Positions 1 through 8,002 of a stretch of 38,353 nt of DNA are shown here, piece after piece (positions within the stretch are counted from its first letter, which is position 1; every line of letters begins with the position of its first letter). Made by a program: the position numbers and the translations under genes. The stretch comes from a virus. The notes beneath the pieces are model-generated. The model was not told the origin of the DNA, ran no database searches, and worked only from the letters and a program-made list of their open reading frames with translations. The DNA is taken from positions 1 through 38,353 of the IMG/VR virus record IMGVR_UViG_3300042559_001243; one strand, 5' to 3'.

Positions 1-127
1 CCGCCTGTATCTGTGTTTACAATGTTCGCTTGTACATTGCCCGCCGGTTTGCTCTCGCTTACAAGAAAATCGTTTGAGCCAAGGGTTGTTGTCCCAATAC
101 CCACATTCCCAGAAGCGTCCCAATAAA
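1..127. repeat. terminal direct repeat, left copy (circular contig overlap)
   Basis: These 127 bases are identical to 38227-38353. The tail fibre reading frame continues without a break when the two copies are merged, so the molecule is circular or circularly permuted with a unit of about 38,226 bp. A repeat of exactly 127 bp is a typical large k-mer length for short-read assemblers, so I read it as an assembly overlap and not as a biological terminal repeat. This fits a headful-packaged genome but does not prove it. Confidence 0.95.
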
Positions 128-809
128 TGCCACCAGTGGAAAGTCTGTCCGGTGTTACAGAACCAGTCGCCAATTTGGCGTTGGTGACGGCACTGTTGGC
201 GATGTCTGCTGTGGCGATACTCCCAGCAGTGATCAGCAACGCTTTGGCTGCAACCAAGGAGGCCGCTTGCACAAACGGTACTAACGGTGCACTGATAGCT
301 GTGCCGCCTGTGCCCGTTGCCACAATGACGTTGCCAGAGCTATCGAACGCTAGGTAATTACCCGCACGAGTCCCCACATCTGGAACCGTTGTTGTCAGGC
401 CAATATCAGAATCAGGCAGTTTAATAGATAGGTCAATTTTGTCCGTTGTGTTTTGTGCTATGAGTGTCAGCTTATCTAAACCGCTTTCAATCGAAGCCGC
501 TGGCAAAATATCAGCGCGTGGGTAGCTTCGTGTTTGCGTAACGGGAATATTGAGCGTTAACAAAATATCTTGCGTGGCCGAAGGAATCTTAAGCGCGTTA
601 ATAATGGTGACGTTGGACGTTGTGTTGCTAACGATGGTAACGGTGTAGTCAACACCTAGAGTAAGTGTTTCAACGACGGCACTTGTTGAACGTGTCAGGA
701 TTTTAACATCAAGAAAATCCTGATCGAGTACGTTATTATCAAAGGCAAAAACAGTTGTGACCCCGTTGCCCATCAGCCTGAAAATTGTTGGTAACGCTCC
801 GACTGTCAT
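1..809 (-). CDS. tail fibre protein, N-terminal part (continues at 38226-37743)
   Basis: This is the first 269 codons of a tail fibre gene whose remainder lies at 37743-38226. Joined across the circle it encodes about 430 residues. The ATG at 807-809 follows an AAAGGTG ribosome-binding site. The N-terminus (residues 1-130) resembles the T7 gp17 N-terminal attachment domain: a beta-rich segment with VDYTVT, then YPRADILPAASIESGLDKLT, a pattern typical of podoviral fibres that bind the tail nozzle. A linker follows, then IYWDASGNVGIGTTTLG, the hallmark repeat of many fibre shafts, which sits on the contig junction. It follows the internal virion proteins and precedes fibre-associated genes. Role: receptor binding at the virion surface. 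The fold assignment comes from recognised motifs only. Confidence 0.88.
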   Translation of the reverse strand, partial: MTVGALPTIFRLMGNGVTTVFAFDNNVLDQDFLDVKILTRSTSAVVETLTLGVDYTVTIVSNTTSNVTIINALKIPSATQDILLTLNIPVTQTRSYPRADILPAASIESGLDKLTLIAQNTTDKIDLSIKLPDSDIGLTTTVPDVGTRAGNYLAFDSSGNVIVATGTGGTAISAPLVPFVQAASLVAAKALLITAGSIATADIANSAVTNAKLATGSVTPDRLSTGGIYWDASGNVGIGTTTLGSNDFLVSESKPAGNVQANIVNTDTG

Positions 810-845
810 AAGGGCACCTTTGTGTAAAATTTCTTTATCATAAAA

Positions 846-3224
846 CTATTTCCAAAGCCATTCTTGATTAAAGGTTTTCTGCATATCGCGTTCTGCCCTG
901 TTCATAAATCCGGGGTTCATCTGCTCCTGCATTTCAAGCAGCAACAAATGATCTAGAGGGCCGCGAATGTAGAACAGGTTGTTCCCAGGTATTGAGCTTA
1001 TTGCCATCATTACGGCGGCACGAGTTGAACCTTCACCGCGAATAAGAGATGACCACAACTTGATTGCTTTGTCATTGCCAAATGTTGGCCCCAATAAGAA
1101 CGAAGAAAAATCTTTTCCGTAAGATGAAAAGTCAGTCAAAAACACGTCAGTCAGGATTCCCGCCCCGCCGCCTCGCGCTATAGAAGCAAGAATAGTCTCT
1201 GTTTTCAAAGGGTCTTTTGGCGATTTCCCGTTAAAAAGATCGCTCATAACTCCTGACAAATAACCAAAAGCACTTGTTAACAATAATAATGTTATTAGCC
1301 CCCCTATATCAGGTTTCCCGCGCCCATACCATGCTTGCCCCAGAACTTTGGTAATAACAGAAACAGGGTAGCTTTTATATTGAGCAGCTAACCGGAAAAA
1401 TTCACCCCTTGGCGTGCCTCGCTTGGTGTTCCCAAACGTCAAAATTCTTCTTTCTCTAGCTCCGGGATTCAGAACCGCCGATTCTCTTCTGTCAAAAAAA
1501 TATCCAGATAATTTTTCAGCAACGGCTTGATCGGAAATTTTATCCGCCAAAACGTAAGCCCGGCCATCCTCAAGGGTTGTTACTGCCGCCCGCATGGTGT
1601 CCCAATCTTTTTTTGTTATGTCGTATTGACTGAAAAATCGTGCTGTGTCTGCGTCTAAAGCATCAAACTCAAGCCCTGCTTTAAGGCCAAGCCAATGCGA
1701 CATAGTATGTACAAACCCCCCTTGGTGAACATCCGTCCACCACGCTTGGAGATTAAGCCTAAAAAACAATCGTACTGCCTTTGAAGCAAAACCATTAATA
1801 TCATCGCTAAGACTAAAATTCCTACCTATATTGCCAATAACAGATTCAAAATACACCCCGGACATAGACGCAAATTCAATGCGGTCCTGCTTGTTTTTAA
1901 ACCCATAACCAATATCTACCACTGATTTTGTTAAAGCCGACAGCCAATTCTTTCCTTGGTTGCGATACTCAAAAGCTTTAATCGGAACATCTCCAATGTA
2001 GGAAGCTATTGCTTTCCCAAGCATTGTGACAATATTATACGCCCTAATGTTTGATGACACGGTAGCCAAGGTTGCGTTGGCGGGGATTCTTTGTTTCTCC
2101 ATTGCCCCGGTAATAAGTTGTTCTATCTTGTCGTCATCTCCAGCCCGTGCGTCAACAATGTTACGGTTTTTTTCTTTTATCGAGCGATATACCTCTTTCA
2201 TCATGGCTTCGGGGTTAGTGCCAAAACGCTCCATTAAGGCAATGTTGTCGGCGTTGTACGTTATCGAATCAATGACACCTTCGTGGAAGCTACGCATTCC
2301 CAAAGTGTTGTTCCATTCTTCCCAAGACTCGTAGTCTTTAAAAATATATTGCCGACGTTGGGATAGCTTTTTGGCAAGATCGCTTGGCCCCCAAAACTGG
2401 AAAAACTTTTCATCTTCTTTTTCGGCTTTGTACACTCCATCAAGTCGAACACCAGAAAGCTGCGCGTCATATCCATTTGAAAGAGCTTTATCAAGGTCTT
2501 CATAGTCACCGCCAAAACTTCTGTCTTTATCGAGGCGTGAGCGCATAAACTCAATAAAATTGGGCTTACCCATTTTTCGCATCGCCACCAGATCGGGACG
2601 TTGGGGCATAACGTACCCCGGCAGTTTTTGAATATCGGCCCCTAATTTAATTAGACGCAACCGCTGCTTTTCCCGCACGTCGTAGATTATCTGGGCGATC
2701 CTGTTTGCTTGTTTGTTGCCGCCTTTTGGCGGCTGGTCATAAGTTAAATCCCAAACTGCACGGCCTATTTCAGAAGACAGCTTGCCGTCGGAAAAAAGGT
2801 TTAGCAGTCCTTCTTTTGACAGGTTTCCCACAATTTCATTTAGGTACGTTGCCCGAACCGCGTGTTTGTTTACCTCAAGCGAGTTTTTCCCGCCGGGTAA
2901 CGGGGTGTTAATTCCCTCAAACATAGCCTGAAAAGCCAGTGTTATTGACGGATTAAATTCTTTATTATCAAGCATATCCTGAATAAAAGTTTCATTCTTC
3001 TTTTTTAAAATGACGTTGCGGGCATAATTGCGCTTGATGATTTCCGCGTTTTCTTTGATGGTTTGCAAGTTTTCGGCAACAACTTCGTCAACGGCATCCT
3101 CATAGCTTTGCCCAGTTTCCTTTGAGCGACGCTTTGCCTTCTGGTCAACGTCCTTAGCCATTTTGCGCGCCTGCGGCTCGGTTAAACCGGATTGCTCTAC
3201 AATGCGTTTGATGCAATCTCTCAT
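846..3224 (-). CDS. large internal virion / DNA ejection protein (T7 gp16-position)
   Basis: A 792-residue protein, last of a run of virion proteins before the tail fibre, in the place where T7-like phages encode gp16. The N-terminal 100 residues are charged and probably helical. The body carries scattered hydrophobic segments, including around residues 660-690 (LITLLLLTSAFGYLSGVMSDLF) and a Gly/Ala stretch near 705. Such proteins are stored in the capsid and form a conduit across the envelope during DNA ejection. The ATG follows an AGAGG site and starts 1 bp after the previous stop. No catalytic motif was recognised, so the role rests on size, position and composition. Similar proteins are often annotated only as hypothetical or internal virion protein D. 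Confidence 0.65.
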   Translation of the reverse strand: MRDCIKRIVEQSGLTEPQARKMAKDVDQKAKRRSKETGQSYEDAVDEVVAENLQTIKENAEIIKRNYARNVILKKKNETFIQDMLDNKEFNPSITLAFQAMFEGINTPLPGGKNSLEVNKHAVRATYLNEIVGNLSKEGLLNLFSDGKLSSEIGRAVWDLTYDQPPKGGNKQANRIAQIIYDVREKQRLRLIKLGADIQKLPGYVMPQRPDLVAMRKMGKPNFIEFMRSRLDKDRSFGGDYEDLDKALSNGYDAQLSGVRLDGVYKAEKEDEKFFQFWGPSDLAKKLSQRRQYIFKDYESWEEWNNTLGMRSFHEGVIDSITYNADNIALMERFGTNPEAMMKEVYRSIKEKNRNIVDARAGDDDKIEQLITGAMEKQRIPANATLATVSSNIRAYNIVTMLGKAIASYIGDVPIKAFEYRNQGKNWLSALTKSVVDIGYGFKNKQDRIEFASMSGVYFESVIGNIGRNFSLSDDINGFASKAVRLFFRLNLQAWWTDVHQGGFVHTMSHWLGLKAGLEFDALDADTARFFSQYDITKKDWDTMRAAVTTLEDGRAYVLADKISDQAVAEKLSGYFFDRRESAVLNPGARERRILTFGNTKRGTPRGEFFRLAAQYKSYPVSVITKVLGQAWYGRGKPDIGGLITLLLLTSAFGYLSGVMSDLFNGKSPKDPLKTETILASIARGGGAGILTDVFLTDFSSYGKDFSSFLLGPTFGNDKAIKLWSSLIRGEGSTRAAVMMAISSIPGNNLFYIRGPLDHLLLLEMQEQMNPGFMNRAERDMQKTFNQEWLWK

Positions 3225-3225
3225 T

Positions 3226-4890
3226 TCAACCTCTGGTAAAGCATGTTTTTATAACATCCATTGCCTTAGATGTCATCTTGTCCGGTATCGTGCTCACAGC
3301 GTTTTGGTAATCGTCAAACTCTTCTTCGGTTATAATTCCTTGGTCGCGCATAGATTTAATCTCTTCGTCAGCGGTTGTGTCTAGGTACTCGTCCGATTGC
3401 TTTATTTCCGCTTCAAGCTGGTTTTTTGTAGGACCGCGCTCGATAACGTCGTAGTTGATAAGGGTGTCATTGCGGTAATCAAAAGCGTTTTTGTTGTGAT
3501 TTTTAATTATGTTTAAATTAATGTCATCCGCTTCCTGAATGGCAATTTTCTGCAAGGCGTGTTCTTGCCGGGCTTGTTTTAAAACATCGGCAATCTCGGC
3601 TGATTTATTGTTAATCTCTAAATTGTTCTGCGCTAACTGCTCGCGCAAGCGGACAATATCAGGCTCTCGGAAGGTTTTAATAGATTTGCGGATCGTGTCT
3701 TTCTCTTTCAGTAAGCCGTCAATGGCAGTTTGTTTTTCCGCCTTGTCCTTGCCTTTAAGATTCTGCATGTCCTGTTGCAGGGTTTGAATTTTAGCATCAA
3801 TCTCTTCAATGGCTTTTGTTTTGGTGTCGATCTCATCCAAAGCCGTTTGTATGTTTTCTGATCTTTGCTCTATGTCTTTAATAGATTTAAACAAAACAGG
3901 GTTCAACTCTTCGGCTATTTGGGGAACGGTTTTTAGCCGCGAGATGCCGTTCTCCATCAGGAACTTCATGCGCGGCAAGCTAATGTCCGCTGCACGGGCT
4001 GCGGCCATGAAGTTAGCCAAGGACTCGTCTTTGAGGTGCACCACGTTTGAGCGCAATGATGCCTGCGCTTCAACTGCGTCAATATTCACAGCTTGCCCTA
4101 ACGCTTTTTGCGTAGAGGCCATGTCGATCTCATCGGCCACCACCTCTGTGGCCTTACTGCGGAACCGCTCTAGCTTGCTCTGCATGAAGGGAGAGAGCTT
4201 TGATGCTGCTGCTCCAACAGCAGGGACAATCCCGCCAAATGCGGCAGATGTGGCGATATTGAACAGGCTGTCTTGCAGTGTGTACTCTTGAAAAAGCCCT
4301 TTTGCCGTACTCTGGTTGCCCGGCTCTACCACCGCCCCAGCAACAATACCCTCACCAACGCCAATCCCTACTTTTTGGCCAAGTTTAAGAGAACGCCGTA
4401 GTTGATAGGCGCGTCTCACCGTGTTGCCAAGGGCACCAATAGAACCAAGCCCGGCAGTACCAGCAGACACAGCTACCCCGACAGCAAAGTTTTTAGGCTC
4501 TACAATCCCCGTGGCAAACGCTGCGCCAAAGCCAAGTATGCTTTGAAAATTAGATGCCTCGGCACGAATTTTGCGCCGGGCAATAACAGCATCGTTAAAT
4601 TGTTTGAGTTCCTTTGCGCTTTCCTCTGTCATCCCCTCCGTCCAAGGAATGCCCTCACTGTATAGGTCAGGGTTTGCTTTGTACTGTTCTTCGGATATTT
4701 TGGTGCCCGTCTGCTTGGCTTCTTCAACCCTGCTTAACGTCCGGTCGGCTCTATATGTTCCTACCCCGTAATAAGCCTCGCCTGCATAAGCCGATACCAC
4801 TGCACTTGTACGCGGTTTGAAAAGCTGGGTGTCCTGCGACTCCCCAAAGTCTGTGCGCTGCTGCTGTGGTGTGTTCCAAAAGCCGTACAT
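3226..4890 (-). CDS. internal virion protein with hydrophobic and coiled-coil regions
   Basis: 554 residues. The N-terminal third has Gly/Ala-rich hydrophobic stretches at about 118-160 and 175-235 (for example GIGVGEGIVAGAVVEPG and FGGIVPAVGAAASKL) that could insert in a membrane. Residues 335-450 are a long charged coiled coil rich in K, E, Q, D and I. The start codon overlaps the stop of the upstream gene (TAATG), so translation is coupled. This mix of membrane-active and coiled-coil parts, placed between two other ejection-type proteins, suggests a component of the ejection apparatus. No enzyme motif was seen. Family identity is inferred from position; the sequence itself is not one I recognise. 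Confidence 0.6.
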   Translation of the reverse strand: MYGFWNTPQQQRTDFGESQDTQLFKPRTSAVVSAYAGEAYYGVGTYRADRTLSRVEEAKQTGTKISEEQYKANPDLYSEGIPWTEGMTEESAKELKQFNDAVIARRKIRAEASNFQSILGFGAAFATGIVEPKNFAVGVAVSAGTAGLGSIGALGNTVRRAYQLRRSLKLGQKVGIGVGEGIVAGAVVEPGNQSTAKGLFQEYTLQDSLFNIATSAAFGGIVPAVGAAASKLSPFMQSKLERFRSKATEVVADEIDMASTQKALGQAVNIDAVEAQASLRSNVVHLKDESLANFMAAARAADISLPRMKFLMENGISRLKTVPQIAEELNPVLFKSIKDIEQRSENIQTALDEIDTKTKAIEEIDAKIQTLQQDMQNLKGKDKAEKQTAIDGLLKEKDTIRKSIKTFREPDIVRLREQLAQNNLEINNKSAEIADVLKQARQEHALQKIAIQEADDINLNIIKNHNKNAFDYRNDTLINYDVIERGPTKNQLEAEIKQSDEYLDTTADEEIKSMRDQGIITEEEFDDYQNAVSTIPDKMTSKAMDVIKTCFTRG

Positions 4891-7142
4891 TAGAAGCGTG
4901 GCTCCGGCTCTTCTTCAAGAAAACGTCGATATTTATCTTCTTTTTCTTTTTTTTCTTTGTTTTCTTGTCCTTTAAGAAGCTGCTCAAACGAGATATCTAT
5001 TTCCTTTCCGGCTTTATCCACAAGAACATTGCCGTCTATTGACCGGAATTTGTAGCCAGTCTCTCTTTCATTCAGGAACGGCGCGGCAATATCTTGAAGC
5101 TCATAAATTTCTTTATCCCGCTGATTGACCATTTCGGGCAGTGATTCTTTAAGAAAGGTCTCAATGCTATTCTCAATCTGGCTGGCCGAATAAGCCGTTG
5201 GCACTCGGAACTTTGCATCGTTGACCTCGGCCACCTCGTATGAGCCGTTAAAAGGTTTCATGGCAAATTCCACTGCATTGCTTTCAGATGAGGTTTTGCG
5301 CTGTAGCATTCTTGCCATAGACAGTGATTCAACAACGTCTATTTTTTCCTGCACGTCTTCAAAGGATTTGCCTTCATTTAAGATGGCCGCTTGCAAGTCC
5401 TCGGTTTTATCTTTTACTTTGCTGGTTAAGCTGGATTTTAAAAATCCGCCTTGCTGGTACAGATCGTTTAAGGCAGTCTTACCAGAACGCGAGACATTAA
5501 TTAACAGCTCGATGTGTTCTTTATTTTCAGGTCTTCCGCCGTGGGCTAGGGACATTGCGGCTTCCATAGCAGGGGTAATGCTTTTGTTTCTTTTTAGGTC
5601 TTGAATGGCATTTGGGGTATATTCTTTATATTCGTTAAATAGTTTGTTGAATTGGCTTAATGCTTCGTCTGCGTTGTTAACTTGTGCAAGAGCCACGCCA
5701 AAGCCTACAGCTTGATGGTTTGTTAAAACACTGGCGTTTTCTTTATCAATGCCCAAAGTCCGTACTTGCGCGTCCACTATTTCGCCGGGCGTTCCTGCGC
5801 CTATTTCAATAGCGGCTTTTGCTTTGTCGGCCAGAATGTTTTTGAGCACAACCTCTTGCTGGTTTAGTTTCTCGCCAGCAGAAAGGTTGCCGTAGTACCC
5901 GCCGCCGCCTTGAATGGGCAAGTTATTAAGCCTATTTTGCCAGCCTTGAAGCTGGTCTTCATATTTTTCTGGGTCATTTTTGGCAAGGCGCACGTACTCC
6001 TGCCGCCGCATCTCAATCAGTTCTTGCGGGCTAGAACCGTCCTTAGCTGCTTGTATAAGTTTATTTCTAAAAGTGGTGCCGTGATTTACTACGCCATCGG
6101 CAACAATGTCCTGCACTGGCAGCGGTAAATCGCCAATCTTGTATTTGTCGTAAAACTCTTTTTTGTAAAACTGCCGGGCATACGCCTCACCAGCGGCTTT
6201 GCCTTGGGTTTCCGTAATCCGTTTTGCTTCGTCGTGTTCTTTTTCAAAAACGCCTCGATTAATGCCATATATTGCAGGGTGTCCTGATTTCCCATCCTTT
6301 TTTCTATATCCGCCTTCGTTACGCATGATAATATCAAGCGAACGGTCGGCGTTCTCTACGGGGTTTCCATCTAATTGAATCTCGTTCAGTTTCTTAATGT
6401 CCGGTGTTTTTTCCCAGACGGTCTTTTGCAGCTTTGTCAACTCTTCGCCTGTAAAATATGCTGAGAACTGCCCCGACGCTAGCAACTGCTGCGCTCGTTG
6501 TGCATCCACTGCCATTGCCCCGTAGATGTACTTTTGCGCCGCCTCGGTGCGTATTTTGCTATCAAAGTCTTGCAGCTTATCGTCGGCCAAAACCCCGGTT
6601 CCAGAAATAATTGTTGCGTCAATGTTCTTGGCAATCTCGTTAAAGTCCTCACCGCGTTGCCCGTAAGTGTAGCTAAGTTCGGTCAGCGTGTTGCCCGTCT
6701 GGTTAATCTTTGAACCAATTAACTCAATTTTGCGTCCGTTTTCCCAATTAAGGTTGCGCTCATAGTCCCGCACATTGCTCTCTGCAACGCTAAGATTGTA
6801 GGCTTCTTGAACCGACGAAGGCAGTGTTTTAAGCCGTTCCGCGTCTTTCTTCTGCTGCTCTTTTTCAAAAAACCGCCCGTAGCCTTCAGGGTTGTTCTGA
6901 AACATCTTCTGGGTAGCGTCTATGGAATCAATCTTTTCACGCTCACGCTGGATCAGAGCATCGTTTAGCGTGACTTTATCGTTTTCTTTTTGGATGTTTA
7001 GGCTAACATTGGCTGCTTGTTCAAAAAGCGCAGATGCTTGTTGCCCTGTTGACGCGGCTCTTTGTATAGCCCCGCTGTCCGTAAAAGACGGTGTTGCCGC
7101 TCTGCGTATAACCACTTGGTCGTAGCCGGGTACTGTAGGCAT
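4890..7142 (-). CDS. internal virion protein with GH108-type muramidase domain
   Basis: 750 residues. Residues 268-370 match the glycoside hydrolase 108 / phage lysozyme pattern: IIMRNEGGY, with Glu276 as the likely catalytic acid, then a YGINRGVFE segment corresponding to the usual YGIT motif, and VADGVVNHGTTF near 347-358, corresponding to the family's MAVNHG segment. The N-terminal 250 residues and the region after 400 are long, polar and helical, as expected of a virion structural protein. The likely role is local cutting of peptidoglycan during DNA entry, comparable to the transglycosylase of T7 gp16 but with a different fold. It is coupled to the next gene through a TAATG overlap and follows the gp14-like gene by 9 bp. 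Confidence 0.75.
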   Translation of the reverse strand: MPTVPGYDQVVIRRAATPSFTDSGAIQRAASTGQQASALFEQAANVSLNIQKENDKVTLNDALIQREREKIDSIDATQKMFQNNPEGYGRFFEKEQQKKDAERLKTLPSSVQEAYNLSVAESNVRDYERNLNWENGRKIELIGSKINQTGNTLTELSYTYGQRGEDFNEIAKNIDATIISGTGVLADDKLQDFDSKIRTEAAQKYIYGAMAVDAQRAQQLLASGQFSAYFTGEELTKLQKTVWEKTPDIKKLNEIQLDGNPVENADRSLDIIMRNEGGYRKKDGKSGHPAIYGINRGVFEKEHDEAKRITETQGKAAGEAYARQFYKKEFYDKYKIGDLPLPVQDIVADGVVNHGTTFRNKLIQAAKDGSSPQELIEMRRQEYVRLAKNDPEKYEDQLQGWQNRLNNLPIQGGGGYYGNLSAGEKLNQQEVVLKNILADKAKAAIEIGAGTPGEIVDAQVRTLGIDKENASVLTNHQAVGFGVALAQVNNADEALSQFNKLFNEYKEYTPNAIQDLKRNKSITPAMEAAMSLAHGGRPENKEHIELLINVSRSGKTALNDLYQQGGFLKSSLTSKVKDKTEDLQAAILNEGKSFEDVQEKIDVVESLSMARMLQRKTSSESNAVEFAMKPFNGSYEVAEVNDAKFRVPTAYSASQIENSIETFLKESLPEMVNQRDKEIYELQDIAAPFLNERETGYKFRSIDGNVLVDKAGKEIDISFEQLLKGQENKEKKEKEDKYRRFLEEEPEPRF

Positions 7143-7151
7143 AAAGTACCT

Positions 7152-7610
7152 CTACATTTTACTATATATGCTTGCAGCGTTGCCAGCGTTAGAAAGTCCG
7201 CCGCCAATACCTTGTATAAACGCTTGCCGCCCCGATGCTTTCAAAGCGTCCGCTTGCATTCTGCCCTCAATGCGGCGGGTAGAAGCCGATAGACTGCCAG
7301 AACGCAAAGTTTCCTCGACGTTGCTAAGCCCAGCCCTGCGCGTAGCTTCCATGACCATTAATGGCGAACCCGTAAGGTCAACGCCATTCTTTAGAAAGGA
7401 CACCACCTGTCTGCGCCGTACCGATTCCGCTTCACGGCCAACAGCCAATGCTTCCTTGCTTGATGCCCGCGCTTCTTCTTCTGCCGCAAGATTGGCCATA
7501 GCCTCGTTTTGGACGGCTTGTTTTTTTGCTTCTTTATTGGCCTGTACGCCGCCAGCAATGCTAGAAACTGCTGCTAAGCTTGCCAGTGCGAGTGCGGCTG
7601 CCGCTGCCAT
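7152..7610 (-). CDS. small internal virion protein (T7 gp14-like)
   Basis: 152 residues. The N-terminus is an Ala-rich hydrophobic helix (residues 1-22), followed by a long Ala/Glu/Arg helical region and a central segment, VVSFLKNGVDLTGSPLMVME, which I know from small internal virion proteins of many podoviruses. The C-terminus is Gly/Ala-rich. Proteins of this class sit in the capsid core and insert in the outer membrane during infection. The gene starts the block of ejection proteins, 5 bp after the stop of a GNAT-like gene. Confidence 0.75.
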   Translation of the reverse strand: MAAAAALALASLAAVSSIAGGVQANKEAKKQAVQNEAMANLAAEEEARASSKEALAVGREAESVRRRQVVSFLKNGVDLTGSPLMVMEATRRAGLSNVEETLRSGSLSASTRRIEGRMQADALKASGRQAFIQGIGGGLSNAGNAASIYSKM

Positions 7611-7615
7611 ATCCC

Positions 7616-8002
7616 CTAAACCCCTAGAATGTAGTTTGTCATGTTGGAATCGGTCTTTTGAAAGCCGCCTTTCTCAAGCCGTCGCCCCATTGCCGCACTT
7701 TTTAAAGTGCTCATCACTGCTACCCCGCCTAGTTCCTTTGCTTTTGAAGCAATACTTTTTGTCATTTCTTCAATGCATATTTTTCTATTTTTTGATTTTT
7801 TGCAAGAGATATAGTTTTCCGCCCAGATAATGGGGGTGTCGGTTAAATACAGGAAAACAGCGCAGACAGGGTTGCCCTCGTCGTCGCACACCACAACACT
7901 ATTTTTGGGAAGGAACATATAAGGAATAGGCTGCCAGCCCCATGATTCCCACCATTGTACAAAAAGCGGGTAATCGTCTTCGGTGTGGTTGCGAATAAAC
8001 AT
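7616..8002 (-). CDS. GNAT-like acetyltransferase domain protein
   Basis: 128 residues. The start (MFIRNHTEDDYPLFVQWWESWGW) and the order of predicted strands and helices, ending in SAAMGRRLEKGGFQKTDSN, look like a short GNAT fold of the kind found between tail and ejection genes in podoviruses. The usual acetyl-CoA loop (Q/RxxGxG/A) is not clear, so binding of acetyl-CoA is uncertain. The ATG overlaps the nozzle stop codon (TGATG). It is the second GNAT-like gene in the virion region; the other is at 16313-16783. Substrate unknown. Confidence 0.55.
   Translation of the reverse strand: MFIRNHTEDDYPLFVQWWESWGWQPIPYMFLPKNSVVVCDDEGNPVCAVFLYLTDTPIIWAENYISCKKSKNRKICIEEMTKSIASKAKELGGVAVMSTLKSAAMGRRLEKGGFQKTDSNMTNYILGV

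Noticed and set aside
1-127. Biological direct terminal repeat as in T7
   Set aside because: The repeat is exactly 127 bp, a common assembler k-mer, lies within a coding gene, and the terminase is of a type linked to headful packaging.
127-357. Plus-strand reading frame of 76 codons
   Set aside because: It lies antisense to the tail fibre N-terminal region, has no ribosome-binding site and shows a composition typical of a shadow frame.
7168-7830. Long plus-strand reading frame of 220 codons
   Set aside because: It runs antisense to the gp14-like and GNAT genes, which have clear motifs and coupled starts. Its Ser/Ala/Leu-rich product is typical of antisense translation.
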